From: Phil1 sp040767925
Lineage (GTDB): Bacteria > Bacillota > Clostridia > Christensenellales > CAG-138
Direction: 5' to 3'
Assembly (NCBI GenBank): GCA_040767925.1
Contig: JAXGNN010000001.1
Coordinates: forward strand, 1,116,001-1,180,000
DNA length: 64,000 nucleotides
Below, piece after piece: positions 1 through 8,253 of this stretch (its first letter is position 1; each line of letters opens with the position of its first letter). The notes beneath the pieces are model-generated. The model did no database searches. It had not been told where the DNA came from and saw only the letters and a list, made by a program, of their open reading frames with translations. The translations under genes and the position numbers were made by a program.

Positions 1-191
1 TCGTTCGCGCGCATCTCGCAGGTTTCGGCGAGGATCTGCCCCCAAAGGGTGTTTTCTCCGGTGAGCGGAGCGATCGCGCCAATGCGGATCGTGTCCGATT
101 TGCCCGCGGCCGGGGAGCCGCATGCAAAGAAGCAGCCGGCAGCGAGTGCCACAACCAGAAATAGTCCAACTGTTCTGACGAGCTTCTTCAT
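1..191 (-). CDS. ABC transporter substrate-binding lipoprotein, N-terminal part (runs off window)
   Basis: Only the first 63 residues are present; the gene continues beyond position 1. The ATG at 191 begins a basic MKK start, a hydrophobic stretch and Ala-Ala-Gly-Cys at residues 17-20, a plausible lipobox. The mature start IRIGAIAPLTGEN is characteristic of type I periplasmic binding proteins of the LivJ/amide-urea group (Peripla_BP_6). It lies 84 nt downstream of the first SDR gene on the same strand, so it is probably cotranscribed with the two dehydrogenases and captures their substrate or a precursor. The ligand cannot be told from this fragment. Confidence 0.7.
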   Translation of the reverse strand, partial: MKKLVRTVGLFLVVALAAGCFFACGSPAAGKSDTIRIGAIAPLTGENTLWGQILAETCEMRAN

Positions 192-275
192 TTTCGCTTG
201 TTCCTTCCTGTTATTTTATTTTGCGTTGATTGGGTGCGGTTTCAGCCTGCGTGGCGCGCTGCCGGCTCCGCCGGA

Positions 276-1055
276 TCAATATGTCCAGGAGCCGCCGCAC
301 GGGCAGACCACATGCCCGGTGATATAATCCGCGGCTTCGCTGCAGAGGAACGCGGCCGCCGCCGCCTGATCGTAGGGCAGGCCGACGCGGTACCACCTGA
401 GGTTGCGCAACTCGTCCTCCATGCTGCGGCCCTCGAAGTGCAGCGCCTCGGTATCGGTGGGGCCGACCGCGAGCGCGTTCACGTTGATACGGTAGGGCAT
501 GAGCTCCGAGGCGAGGTCGTACGCGAGTCCGATCATCCCGCCCTTGGAAGCGGCATAATGCGGATCGCTGAAATCGTCCCCCAGCGCGGAGCCGGAACTG
601 ATCATAAGGATCTTACCCTTCTTTTTCCGGGTCATATAGGGCAGGCACTCGTTCGTGACATAATACGTGCCCGTGAGGTTGACGTGCACCACGCGGTCCC
701 ACTCCTCATAGCTCATTTTATCGAAGGTCGTGCCGCCGCCGAAGGCGGCCGCGTTGTTCACGAGGATGTCGATGTCGCCGAACGCCTCGATTGTCTTGGC
801 AACGAGGTTCTTCACGTCCTTCAGAACGCCGATGTCGCACTTGACCGCGATAGCCCGGCCGCCGTTGTCCACTATTTTTTTCGCAACCGCCTCGACCTTA
901 TCGAGCCTCCTGCCGCACAGTACTATATTCGCGCCCAGATCGCCGAACAAGGTGGCAATACCCTCGCCGATACCCGAGCCGCTGCCTGTCACGACGGCCG
1001 TCTTCCCCTCAAACCCGAAATACCTGTTCATCGCGTCAACGGTAACCTGTCTCAT
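276..1055 (-). CDS. SDR-family NAD(P)-dependent oxidoreductase (paralogue 1)
   Basis: A 259-residue classical short-chain dehydrogenase. Visible features are the nucleotide-binding TGSGSGIG (residues 23-30), NNAA (100-103), catalytic Ser154 and the YxxxK pair Tyr167/Lys171. The family oxidises or reduces a hydroxyl/keto group using NAD(P). It is strikingly similar over its whole length to the gene just upstream, so the pair is a tandem duplication. Next to a KDG-type kinase, an IclR regulator and a hydroxyacid dehydrogenase, a role in sugar-acid catabolism (gluconate 5-dehydrogenase or KduD-like) is likely but is inference. Length is normal for the family. Confidence 0.9.
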   Translation of the reverse strand: MRQVTVDAMNRYFGFEGKTAVVTGSGSGIGEGIATLFGDLGANIVLCGRRLDKVEAVAKKIVDNGGRAIAVKCDIGVLKDVKNLVAKTIEAFGDIDILVNNAAAFGGGTTFDKMSYEEWDRVVHVNLTGTYYVTNECLPYMTRKKKGKILMISSGSALGDDFSDPHYAASKGGMIGLAYDLASELMPYRINVNALAVGPTDTEALHFEGRSMEDELRNLRWYRVGLPYDQAAAAAFLCSEAADYITGHVVCPCGGSWTY

Positions 1056-1136
1056 CGCTTTTTCTCCTGTTCGTTCATTTGATCGATCATCGGTGCGGCT
1101 GTCCCGCTACTCGCACGCCGGCAAAGGGGTGCGCGC

Positions 1137-1916
1137 CTAATACATCGGATTTCCGCCGCTCGTACAAATGACGTGGCCGGTGATGTAGTCCGCGGCTTCG
1201 CTGCACAGGAACGCCGCGGCGGCCGCCTGATCGTAGGGCGTGCCGATCCGGTACCACCTGTGCCCCTTAAGCTCGTCCTCTAGGGTGCGGCCTCCGTAGG
1301 TGAGCATTTCGGTCTGTGTGCTGCCCACAACCAGAGAATTGACGTTGATGCGGTAGGGCATGAGCTCGGAGGCAAGCTCGTATGCCAAGCTGAGCATGCC
1401 GTACTTGCTCGCGGCGTAATGCGGATCCGCAAAATCCTTGCCCAACGCGGACGTGGAGCTGATCATGACGATCTTGCCCTTCTTTTTCCGGGTCATATAC
1501 GGCAGGCACTCGTTGGTCATATAGTAGGTACCCGTGAGGTTCACATGCACGACGCGGTCCCATTCCTCGTAGGTCATCTTGTCAAACGTCCGCGTCCCGC
1601 CGAACGCCGCCGCGTTGTTGACGAGGAAATCGATGTCTCCGAATGCTTCGATTGTTTTCATGACGAGGTTCCTGACATCGTCCAGCACGCCAATGTCGCA
1701 GCGCACGGCGATGGCGCTGCCGCCCTCCTCCACAATGCGCTGCGTGACGGATTGGATTTTATCCTCGCGTCTGCCGCAAAGAACGACGTTCGCACCAAGC
1801 TGTCCGAACAGGATGGCGATCCCCTCGCCAATACCTGAGCCGGCACCGCTTATGACGGCAGTTTTTCCACGAAAGCCGAAATATGTTGCCATCGCGTCAA
1901 TGGTGATCTGCCTCAC
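1137..1916 (-). CDS. SDR-family NAD(P)-dependent oxidoreductase (paralogue 2)
   Basis: A 259-residue short-chain dehydrogenase with TGxGSGIG-type dinucleotide loop, NNAA and YAASK active site. I place the start at the GTG at 1916 rather than an upstream ATG. A GAGGGGGAG ribosome binding site sits just upstream, and the resulting protein aligns end to end with its 259-residue neighbour (MRQVTVDAM against VRQITIDAM). It is the promoter-proximal gene of a leftward unit SDR2-SDR1-binding protein. A perfect palindrome at 1993-2009 overlaps the likely promoter, pointing to repression by a regulator. Duplicates kept side by side suggest different substrates or cofactors, or a recent duplication. Confidence 0.9.
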   Translation of the reverse strand: MRQITIDAMATYFGFRGKTAVISGAGSGIGEGIAILFGQLGANVVLCGRREDKIQSVTQRIVEEGGSAIAVRCDIGVLDDVRNLVMKTIEAFGDIDFLVNNAAAFGGTRTFDKMTYEEWDRVVHVNLTGTYYMTNECLPYMTRKKKGKIVMISSTSALGKDFADPHYAASKYGMLSLAYELASELMPYRINVNSLVVGSTQTEMLTYGGRTLEDELKGHRWYRIGTPYDQAAAAAFLCSEAADYITGHVICTSGGNPMY

Positions 1917-1992
1917 GCTGCTCTCCCCCTCATTTACCGCATTTGTGTTATGTACTTGGTCCGCTTGATGGAGCTTCGTTGTGAAACCGATG

Positions 1993-2009
1993 ATGTTGTA
2001 ATACAACAT
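1993..2009. promoter_or_regulatory. Perfect 17-nt palindromic operator upstream of the SDR operon
   Basis: ATGTTGTA-A-TACAACAT is a perfect 8-bp inverted repeat around one central base, 77 nt upstream of the GTG start of SDR2. A TTGACA lies at 2035-2030 on the minus strand with a TTAAAT 16 nt further on, so the palindrome would cover the -10/start region. TTGTA...TACAA boxes are typical of FCD-type GntR regulators. A broken FCD-domain gene lies at 5315-5638, but pairing the two is speculation. Confidence 0.6.
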
Positions 2010-2202
2010 TTAACATACGAATCTTGTTTTGTCAACGGAGTTTCTTCTTTTCGTATCCTCCGGGCATTCGCGTTTTCCGTGATTTCTTGCGTCGATGATC
2101 AATTGATTTCTCATGAAAAGATTTCGCCATCAGCCTTATGAACGGTTGGAGAGCATCACTCTGTCAATTCGGAAAGTTTAATTAAGCATACAACTTATGG
2201 GA

Positions 2203-2976
2203 TTATTTCGGCAGGTACCCAAGCTCTTGGCTGATGCTCCGTTGCGTAGCGAGGATCGTTTCCGCGAGGGCCTCCACGCGCTCGTCCGGCAGGCGCGAAA
2301 CCGGCGCGGAAATGCTGAACGCCGCAGAGCATTGCCGCGAATAGTCATGGATTGCGGCGCCGATGCAGCGCACGCCGCACTCGTTTTCCTCGTTATCCAA
2401 CGCGTAGCCACGCAGCCGGATGGCGGCGAGCTCCTCCCGGAGCGGCTCGAGCGCGACGATGGTGTTTTCCGTATAGGCACGGATTTCGCTTTCCTTCCAG
2501 ATCTGCGCGACTTCGCCGTCGGTAAGCGTGGCCAGGATGCTCTTGCCCGTCGCAGTACAGTAGAGAGGCCGGCGCATCCCGGCGTATGAAGCCATGCGGA
2601 TGCCCATATGCGTACACTCCGCCTTGTAAAGATAAATAATGCTGTTCCCGTCGCGCAAAACAAGGTGCACCGTTTCATCCGTCAGATCTCGCAAGTAGTC
2701 GAGATGGGGCCTCGCGACGGCCCAAATATCCATATCCTCCACAACGCGGCCGGCGATGTTGTACAGCTTCATTGTGAGTTGATAGCACTGCGTAGCCTGG
2801 TTTTTGCGGATATACCCGAGATTTCCGAGAGTGAGGAGTAAGCGGTGGACGGAGCTTTTGTGCAGTCCGGTTGCCTCTGAAAGCTCCACCAGGTGCATGC
2901 CCGCGGATTTTTGAGACAGCAGCTCCAGCAAGTTGAGCGCGCGCTCGATGGATTGAACCGTACTTTTCTGTTCCAT
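2203..2976 (-). CDS. IclR-family transcriptional regulator
   Basis: About 257 residues, normal for IclR proteins. The N-terminal winged helix-turn-helix is clear (VELSEATGLHKSSVHRLL and onward), followed by the effector-binding IclR domain. I use the ATG at 2976 (MEQKSTVQSIERALNLL), where family homology begins and a GGGAG lies upstream, rather than the longer reading from 3021. The gene is divergent from the KDG-type kinase and shares a promoter region with KdgR-like palindromes at 3062-3072 and 3098-3110. IclR members such as KdgR control hexuronate and KDG catabolism, so it probably regulates the flanking sugar-acid genes. Confidence 0.88.
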   Translation of the reverse strand: MEQKSTVQSIERALNLLELLSQKSAGMHLVELSEATGLHKSSVHRLLLTLGNLGYIRKNQATQCYQLTMKLYNIAGRVVEDMDIWAVARPHLDYLRDLTDETVHLVLRDGNSIIYLYKAECTHMGIRMASYAGMRRPLYCTATGKSILATLTDGEVAQIWKESEIRAYTENTIVALEPLREELAAIRLRGYALDNEENECGVRCIGAAIHDYSRQCSAAFSISAPVSRLPDERVEALAETILATQRSISQELGYLPK

Positions 2977-3054
2977 ATAGATAGGCTCCCTTGCCGGCCG
3001 CAGGGCCGACGATCGTTCCATTCGCGATTTTTATGTTAGCAGCAAAATAATCGT

Positions 3055-3082
3055 TTGCAAGTTTCCCGGAAATTTGTATAAT
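3055..3082 (+). promoter_or_regulatory. Promoter of the KDG-type kinase operon
   Basis: TTGCAA (3055-3060) and a perfect TATAAT (3077-3082) are 16 nt apart. A palindrome TTTCCCGGAAA (3062-3072) sits between the two boxes, so a repressor bound there would block polymerase. The first ATG of the kinase follows about 84 nt after the -10. Confidence 0.65.
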
Positions 3083-3097
3083 ATGATTGCGATTAAT

Positions 3098-3110
3098 GAA
3101 ACCCGGTTTC
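3098..3110. promoter_or_regulatory. KdgR/IclR-type operator
   Basis: GAAACC-C-GGTTTC is a 13-nt perfect palindrome embedded in an AATGAAAC...GTTTCGCATT context just downstream of the probable transcription start. It closely resembles the TGAAA-N-TTTCA boxes bound by KdgR proteins of the IclR family. The divergent IclR gene is the obvious candidate ligand. Confidence 0.6.
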
Positions 3111-3165
3111 GCATTGCGGTACTAATAGCATATCACCAATACAACTTCCACGCAAGGGGATGTTT

Positions 3166-4188
3166 ATGAAAAAAGTCGTTGCATTCGGCGAAATTATGCT
3201 GCGCCTGGCGCCGGAAGGCTACCACCGCTTTTTGCAGGCACAGACCTTCGAGGTTGCCTTTGGCGGAAGCGAGGCGAACGTCGCCATGTCGCTTGCGAAC
3301 TATGGCGTGAACGCGGCATTCGTAACCAAGCTGCCCGAGCATGAAATCGGTCAGGCCGCAATCAACAAGCTGCGCCAATACGGCGTGAATACCTCCGAGA
3401 TCGTGCGCGGTGGCAGACGCATCGGCGTATATTATCTAGAAAAGGGCGCGGCGCAACGCCCTTCGAAGGTGATTTACGACCGCGTCGGATCTGCGATCGC
3501 CGCGGCCGGGCGCGAGGAATTCGATTGGGAAAAGATTTTATCGGATGCGGACTGGTTCCATTTCACCGGCATCACGCCGGCGTTGAGCAAAAACGTTGCG
3601 AAACTGTGTATGGATGCCTGCAAGGCAGCCAAGGCAAAAGGCATCCCTGTCTCCTGCGATCTCAACTATCGCCAAAATCTATGGACGCGCGAGCAGGCGC
3701 GCAGTGTTATGACCGCACTTGCGCCTTATATCGACGTGTGCATCGCCAACGAAGAGGACGCTAAGGATGTGTTCGGCATCGAAGCGGCCGATAGCGACAT
3801 TGGCTATGGCAGATTGAGTTACGCCGGGTATCGGGACGTGGCCAAGCAACTGACGGAGCGCTTTGGCTTTTCCAGAGTGGCTATCACGCTGCGCGTTTCG
3901 CTTTCCGCTAGCGATAACGAATGGAGCGCCATGCTTTGCGAAGGCGGAGAATACTATTTTTCCCGTAAATACCAGATCCACATCGTCGATCGCGTCGGCG
4001 CGGGGGACAGCTTTGCCGCAGGCTTGATCTATGGCTTGATCAACGGGTTTGACGCGCAGAACGCCATCGATTTCGCGGCCGCGGCCTCCTGCCTGAAGCA
4101 TAGCATCGAGGGCGACTTCAATATGGTATCTGTCGAGGAGGTCGAAAAGCTTATAGCCGGGGATAGTTCCGGGCGCGTGCAGCGTTAG
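3166..4188 (+). CDS. kdgK: PfkB-family carbohydrate kinase, probable 2-keto-3-deoxygluconate kinase
   Basis: A 340-residue ribokinase-fold sugar kinase. The N-terminal GEIMLRL, the mid-protein substrate loop and the ATP/anion-hole signature GAGDSFAAG (from residue 278, catalytic Asp281) are all present. The start at 3166 is preferred because AAGGGG lies 6 nt upstream; an in-frame ATG at 3160 abuts that site. KDG kinase makes 2-keto-3-deoxy-6-phosphogluconate, the substrate of KDPG aldolase. KDG specificity is inferred from overall sequence character (HSIEGDFN near the end) and context. Fructokinase or another PfkB specificity is possible. Translation appears coupled to the next gene. Confidence 0.8.
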   Translation: MKKVVAFGEIMLRLAPEGYHRFLQAQTFEVAFGGSEANVAMSLANYGVNAAFVTKLPEHEIGQAAINKLRQYGVNTSEIVRGGRRIGVYYLEKGAAQRPSKVIYDRVGSAIAAAGREEFDWEKILSDADWFHFTGITPALSKNVAKLCMDACKAAKAKGIPVSCDLNYRQNLWTREQARSVMTALAPYIDVCIANEEDAKDVFGIEAADSDIGYGRLSYAGYRDVAKQLTERFGFSRVAITLRVSLSASDNEWSAMLCEGGEYYFSRKYQIHIVDRVGAGDSFAAGLIYGLINGFDAQNAIDFAAAASCLKHSIEGDFNMVSVEEVEKLIAGDSSGRVQR

Positions 4189-4197
4189 GTGACCCGT

Positions 4198-5154
4198 ATG
4201 AAGGGAAAAACGACGCAGGTTCTGATTACACCGCGCTCCTTCGGCTCCACAGATCCGGCCGTCTTCAACATGTTGGAGGATGCGGGCTTTTCCATCGCGT
4301 GCAATGATACAGGCAAGGTGTTCGACAAAGCCACGATGATCAAGAAACTCGCCGACTGCGAGGGCGTGATCTTGGGGGTCGATCCCATGGATGCGGATGT
4401 CATCGGCGCAGCGCCGAAGCTCAAGGCGATCTCGCGCTACGGCGTAGGCTTGGATAACGTCGATTTAGAGGCGGCCGCACGGCATGGGATCCGGGTTTCC
4501 CATGCCGCTGGGGCGAACAGCGAGGCCGTAGCGGACTACGCGTTCGCGCTGATGCTCGCCGTCGCCCGCAGAGTTCCGTTTATCGACCGAAACTGCCGTG
4601 CGGGGAAGTGGATGAAGCTTGTCAGCGTAGATGTGAACCACGCCAAACTGGGAATATTGGGCCTTGGAGCGATCGGCAGGCAGGTCGCCAAGCGCGCGCG
4701 GGGCTTCGACATGGACGTGATAGCGTATGATCTGATCTGGGATGAAGCTTTCGCGCAGGCGAACGGCGTCAAGCGTGCTTTGCCGGAGGAAATCTACCGG
4801 ACGTGCGATTTTATCTCGATGCACCTCCCCCTCACGAATGAAACGAAGAATTTCATCGGCGCCGCACAGATTGCTATGATGAAGCCGAACGCGATCCTCA
4901 TCAATACGGCACGCGGCGGCCTGATCGACGAGGAAGCCCTCCTTGTCGCTTTGCGGGACGGCCGGATCTACGGTGCAGGAATCGATACGTTTTCGCACGA
5001 GCCGCCTAACGACGCATGGTATGGCCCCAATAACGTAGTGATCGGTTCCCACTGTTCCTCATCCACCATATGCGCGGAGCGTAACATGAGTTGGGCCGCA
5101 GCGCGCAACCTCATCAAGGATCTGCGCGGAGGCGAAATCGGAGCGCGCCGGTGA
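4198..5154 (+). CDS. D-isomer 2-hydroxyacid dehydrogenase (phosphoglycerate dehydrogenase-like)
   Basis: A 318-residue NAD-dependent 2-hydroxyacid dehydrogenase of the SerA/GyaR superfamily. The Rossmann GLGAIG motif, catalytic Arg239 (TARGGLIDEEAL) and catalytic His285 are visible. The ATG at 4198 has AGGTGA five nt upstream, formed partly by the kinase stop codon, so the two genes form one operon. There is no ACT or ASB regulatory domain of a long SerA, so a role in reducing or oxidising a small 2-hydroxy/keto acid from sugar-acid breakdown is more likely than serine synthesis. Substrate is not determined. Confidence 0.85.
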   Translation: MKGKTTQVLITPRSFGSTDPAVFNMLEDAGFSIACNDTGKVFDKATMIKKLADCEGVILGVDPMDADVIGAAPKLKAISRYGVGLDNVDLEAAARHGIRVSHAAGANSEAVADYAFALMLAVARRVPFIDRNCRAGKWMKLVSVDVNHAKLGILGLGAIGRQVAKRARGFDMDVIAYDLIWDEAFAQANGVKRALPEEIYRTCDFISMHLPLTNETKNFIGAAQIAMMKPNAILINTARGGLIDEEALLVALRDGRIYGAGIDTFSHEPPNDAWYGPNNVVIGSHCSSSTICAERNMSWAAARNLIKDLRGGEIGARR

Positions 5155-5249
5155 TTTTTCCTCTATTGGGCGGCTGTCCCGAAAGGTTGTGGGCAGGCTG
5201 TGATAAACGCTTTCGGCAAAGAGCGTACCTGCAAAACGTTGAAAACGCC

Positions 5250-5280
5250 ATCCCGGAACGAAGGCGTTTCGGGATCTTTT
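5250..5280 (+). terminator. Intrinsic terminator of the kinase-dehydrogenase operon
   Basis: An 11-bp stem (5250-5260 with 5265-5275, one G-T pair), AAGG loop and a following CTTTT run, about 95 nt after the dehydrogenase stop codon. Confidence 0.8.
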
Positions 5281-5314
5281 CGGGCTGACAATCCGCGCCT
5301 TTGAGCGGCACTTT

Positions 5315-5640
5315 TTACACGTTGCCCGCTCGCTCGGGATCCAGTCCGGCAGTAATGATCTCTCGCGCCGTGTTATTCAGATGCTCAAGCATATATCGCT
5401 GGGCAGTTTCCGCATCGCGCATCTCGATTGCGGTCAGAATCTTTTTATGGTACTCTGTTCCCTTCTTTCCCATATAGGAAACGTTGTCATCGAATAGCCT
5501 CAAGTAGGATTCCCCGAGAATTTCGTACACGCTTTGGATGAAGGGGTTCTGCGTCGCCTCGGCGATCAGCCAATGAAACTGATAATCCGCCGCCGCGATT
5601 TCCCCGGCATCCTGCGCATTGTCCATGTCGAATATACTCT
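5315..5640 (-). pseudogene. Truncated GntR-family regulator (C-terminal FCD domain only)
   Basis: The leftward frame encodes the last ~105 residues of an FCD ligand-binding domain: AADYQFHWLIAEATQNPF and the helices through ITAGLDPERAGNV. The winged-helix DNA-binding domain and the first FCD helices are missing. Homology stops near 5638, where the sequence changes to the coding strand of a different regulator fragment. This looks like the scar of a deletion or insertion. A short product from a TTG near 5659 could exist but would not bind DNA. Confidence 0.75.
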
Positions 5641-5861
5641 CAGCCAAAACCGGCGGCAACCTCTACGAGACCGCCATCAGCTACGTCTGCAAAAACGGCC
5701 AGCTCAAGGACACGGCGAGCGATCTTTTCCAGCACATCAACACCATCCGCTATCGCATCAATAAAATGAAGAGCCTGCTGCACTACAAGGATTCCGATTA
5801 CGTCTTCTACGCGGACATCTCGCTTGCGGTGCGGATCCACCTGCTCCAGCAGATTCCATAA
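5640..5861 (+). pseudogene. Truncated PucR/CdaR-type regulator (C-terminal HTH only)
   Basis: About 73 residues of the PucR C-terminal helix-turn-helix remain, recognisable by NLYETAISYVCKNGQLKDTA followed by FQHINTIRYRINKMKSLL. Full-length family members have several hundred residues before this domain. The upstream part is replaced at about 5638-5645 by the FCD fragment on the other strand. Any translation would start within the foreign sequence (ATG 5619). It is a remnant, not a functional regulator. Confidence 0.75.
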
Positions 5862-6099
5862 ATTTCACCCGGCCGCGGCGTTTGTAAATTGTCTAAATGC
5901 CCGGCTGCATATTTGGAGCATCCACAGCCCATCCAATGATAAAATCAATGTACCGGCCGACCCTGTGCGGCGCCCGCACGGATGGCGGCCGGCACTTCCT
6001 TTCTGGACGGCGTTGCGGGCGCAATGCGCGTCCAATCTTAAAAATCGCGCAAACGGCACGCAGTTTGAACCATGACTCTATATTTTGGGGAGGAAATCC

Positions 6100-7560
6100 A
6101 TGTATACCAACCAGGTATTCAATCAGACGTTCCATTTCAGCTTCGCAAGCAAAGACCAGCTTTACCGGCTGCACAACGCCTCTCTGGAAATCCTGGAGCG
6201 CGTCGGCGTCGTCGTCTACGAGCCGGAGGCGCTCAGGCTCTTCCGGGAGGGCGGCGCCTATGTGAAGGAGAATCTGGTGCGCATCCCGGCCCACATGGTG
6301 GAGGAGGCCATCCGCAGCGCCCCCAGCCGCATCGCAGTCGCCTCCCCTTCCGGGAAGAGGACGATGTTCCTCGAGCGCAACAACGTCTATTTCGGCACGG
6401 GCACCGACCTGCCCATGCACAGGGATATCAACACCCTCGAGGTGCGCCCCGCGGTATACGCCGACCTTGAGAACTCCGCCAAAGTCATCGCGGAGTGCGA
6501 GCATTTCAGCTTCATCGCCAACAACGGCCTCGCCAGCGACGTTTCGCAGGAGCTGCACGACTTGTTCAGCCTGAAGGCGATGCGCTCCTATTGCGACAAG
6601 CCCAACCTCGTGACGGCGACGGGCTACGGCAACCTGAAGGCCATGATCGACATCTGCGCGGAGCTTGCCGGCGGCTACGAGGAACTGCGCCGCAACCCCA
6701 CGATGCTTCTCTACAACGAGCCGGTTTCCCCGCTGATGAACAGCACGGAGGCCATCCAGAAACTGCTCTTGTGCGCCGAGTACGGCATCCCCACCACGTA
6801 TGCCGCGGGCGGCGTTTCGGGCGGCACGTCGCCCGTCACCCTCTCGGGCAGCTTCGTGCAGGGGAACGCCGAAGGCCTTGCCGGGCTCGTGCTGCACCAG
6901 CTTAAAAAGAAGGGCGCGCCCTTTATCTACGGCTATGTTTACGGCGCCATGGACATGCGCACCACCACCAACATCTACGGCGGCCCGGAGCTCGGGATGA
7001 TGCACGCGCTCGTCGCCGAAATGGGCAAGTTCTACGATTTACCCGTATACGGCACGGCCGGCTGCACCGACGCGCTTCGCGTGGACGCGCAGGCGGGGCT
7101 CGACGCGGGCTACAGCGTCCTCTGCGCGCTGCTGAGCGGGCAGAACCTCGTGCACGACTGCGGCTACACCGGCTCGGGGCTGGTGGGCAACCTCGAAATG
7201 ACGCTGTTCGTCGACGAGACGATCGGCTACATGAAGCGCTTCGTCAAGGGCGTCCAGTATGACGACGAGTCGCTCGCGCTCGATTTGATCGAATCCGTCG
7301 GCCCGGGCGGGGATTTCGTCTCGCAGAAGCACACCTTCTCCCATTTCCGCGAGGAGCTGTTCTATCCCAAATACATGAACCGCAAGCAGTACGCCGCCTG
7401 GCACGAGGAGGGGCGCCCGAGCCCCGAGGATAAGCTCAACAAAAAGGCGCGGACGATCCTCGCAAAAGACCACGCGGTGCTTTTGAGCGAAGCGCAGCTC
7501 AAAGTTTTCAACGAAATCATCGCCGGGCGTCAAAAGGCGCTCGAGCTTGGGAACAAATAA
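6100..7560 (+). CDS. mttB: MttB-superfamily corrinoid-dependent methyltransferase, non-pyrrolysine type
   Basis: A 486-residue trimethylamine methyltransferase superfamily member. The GGGGAGG ribosome binding site fixes the ATG at 6100. The frame is open throughout with no in-frame TAG, so unlike archaeal MttB it has no pyrrolysine; the equivalent region carries TAGCTDALRVDAQAG near residue 319. Such bacterial proteins (MtgB, MtpB, MtcB and relatives) demethylate quaternary amines such as glycine betaine, proline betaine or carnitine, passing the methyl to a Co(I) corrinoid protein. That partner is encoded 17 nt downstream. The exact substrate is not evident from sequence. Confidence 0.9.
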   Translation: MYTNQVFNQTFHFSFASKDQLYRLHNASLEILERVGVVVYEPEALRLFREGGAYVKENLVRIPAHMVEEAIRSAPSRIAVASPSGKRTMFLERNNVYFGTGTDLPMHRDINTLEVRPAVYADLENSAKVIAECEHFSFIANNGLASDVSQELHDLFSLKAMRSYCDKPNLVTATGYGNLKAMIDICAELAGGYEELRRNPTMLLYNEPVSPLMNSTEAIQKLLLCAEYGIPTTYAAGGVSGGTSPVTLSGSFVQGNAEGLAGLVLHQLKKKGAPFIYGYVYGAMDMRTTTNIYGGPELGMMHALVAEMGKFYDLPVYGTAGCTDALRVDAQAGLDAGYSVLCALLSGQNLVHDCGYTGSGLVGNLEMTLFVDETIGYMKRFVKGVQYDDESLALDLIESVGPGGDFVSQKHTFSHFREELFYPKYMNRKQYAAWHEEGRPSPEDKLNKKARTILAKDHAVLLSEAQLKVFNEIIAGRQKALELGNK

Positions 7561-7577
7561 TTAAGGAGGCTACATTC

Positions 7578-8210
7578 ATGAGTGAACTTTTCCGTAAAAT
7601 GGCCGAGGCCGTCATCGACGGCGACGAATCGTCCGTCGCCAGCTATGTTGCGCAGGCGCTGGCCCAGGCCGTACCGGCTGAGGAGATATTGAACTCCGGC
7701 CTCATGAAGGGCATGGACCAGGTGGCCGTCTACTTCGGCGCGGGCGAGTTCTTCGTGCCCGAGGTGCTCATGTCGGCCAAGGCCATGCAGGCGGGCAACA
7801 GCCTGTTGAAGCCCTATCTCATGAGGGACGGCGCGAGCCGGAAGGGCAAGGTCATCATCGGGACCGTCGAGGGCGACCTGCACGACATCGGCAAGAAGAT
7901 CGTCGCCATGATGCTCGAGGGAGACGGCTTCAACGTGATCGACCTCGGCATAAACGTCACGACAGAGGCTTTCATGGAGGCCATTGAAAAAGAGCAGCCG
8001 CAGATACTGGGCATGTCCGCCATGCTGACCACTACCATGACCGCCATGCAGAGCGTCGTCGAGCGGCTCGCGCAGCTGGGCTACGGCGACAAGGTCAAGG
8101 TGATGGTGGGCGGCGCCCCGCTTTCGGAAGCCTTCGCCCAGAAGATCGGCGCGCACTACTCCCACGACGCCACCTCGGCCATCGCCCTCGCCAACCGCCT
8201 GATCGGCTGA
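7578..8210 (+). CDS. Corrinoid (methyl-carrier) protein, MtgC/MttC type
   Basis: A 210-residue two-domain cobalamin protein: an N-terminal helical cap followed by a B12-binding Rossmann domain. The DxHxxG motif is at Asp100-Leu-His102-Asp-Ile-Gly105; His102 would be the lower cobalt ligand. The later GGAPLS loop is also typical. It shuttles the methyl group between the MttB-like enzyme upstream and the UroD-family methyltransferase downstream. No reductive activator (RamA/RACo type) is encoded nearby, so it must rely on one elsewhere in the genome. Confidence 0.93.
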   Translation: MSELFRKMAEAVIDGDESSVASYVAQALAQAVPAEEILNSGLMKGMDQVAVYFGAGEFFVPEVLMSAKAMQAGNSLLKPYLMRDGASRKGKVIIGTVEGDLHDIGKKIVAMMLEGDGFNVIDLGINVTTEAFMEAIEKEQPQILGMSAMLTTTMTAMQSVVERLAQLGYGDKVKVMVGGAPLSEAFAQKIGAHYSHDATSAIALANRLIG

Positions 8211-8253
8211 AAAATCCGCATCCTACATTCCATTGCTGAAGGAGGCATTGCGC

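Noticed and set aside
6100..7560. Pyrrolysine-containing trimethylamine methyltransferase
   Set aside because: The reading frame contains no internal TAG, so this is a non-pyrrolysine homologue.
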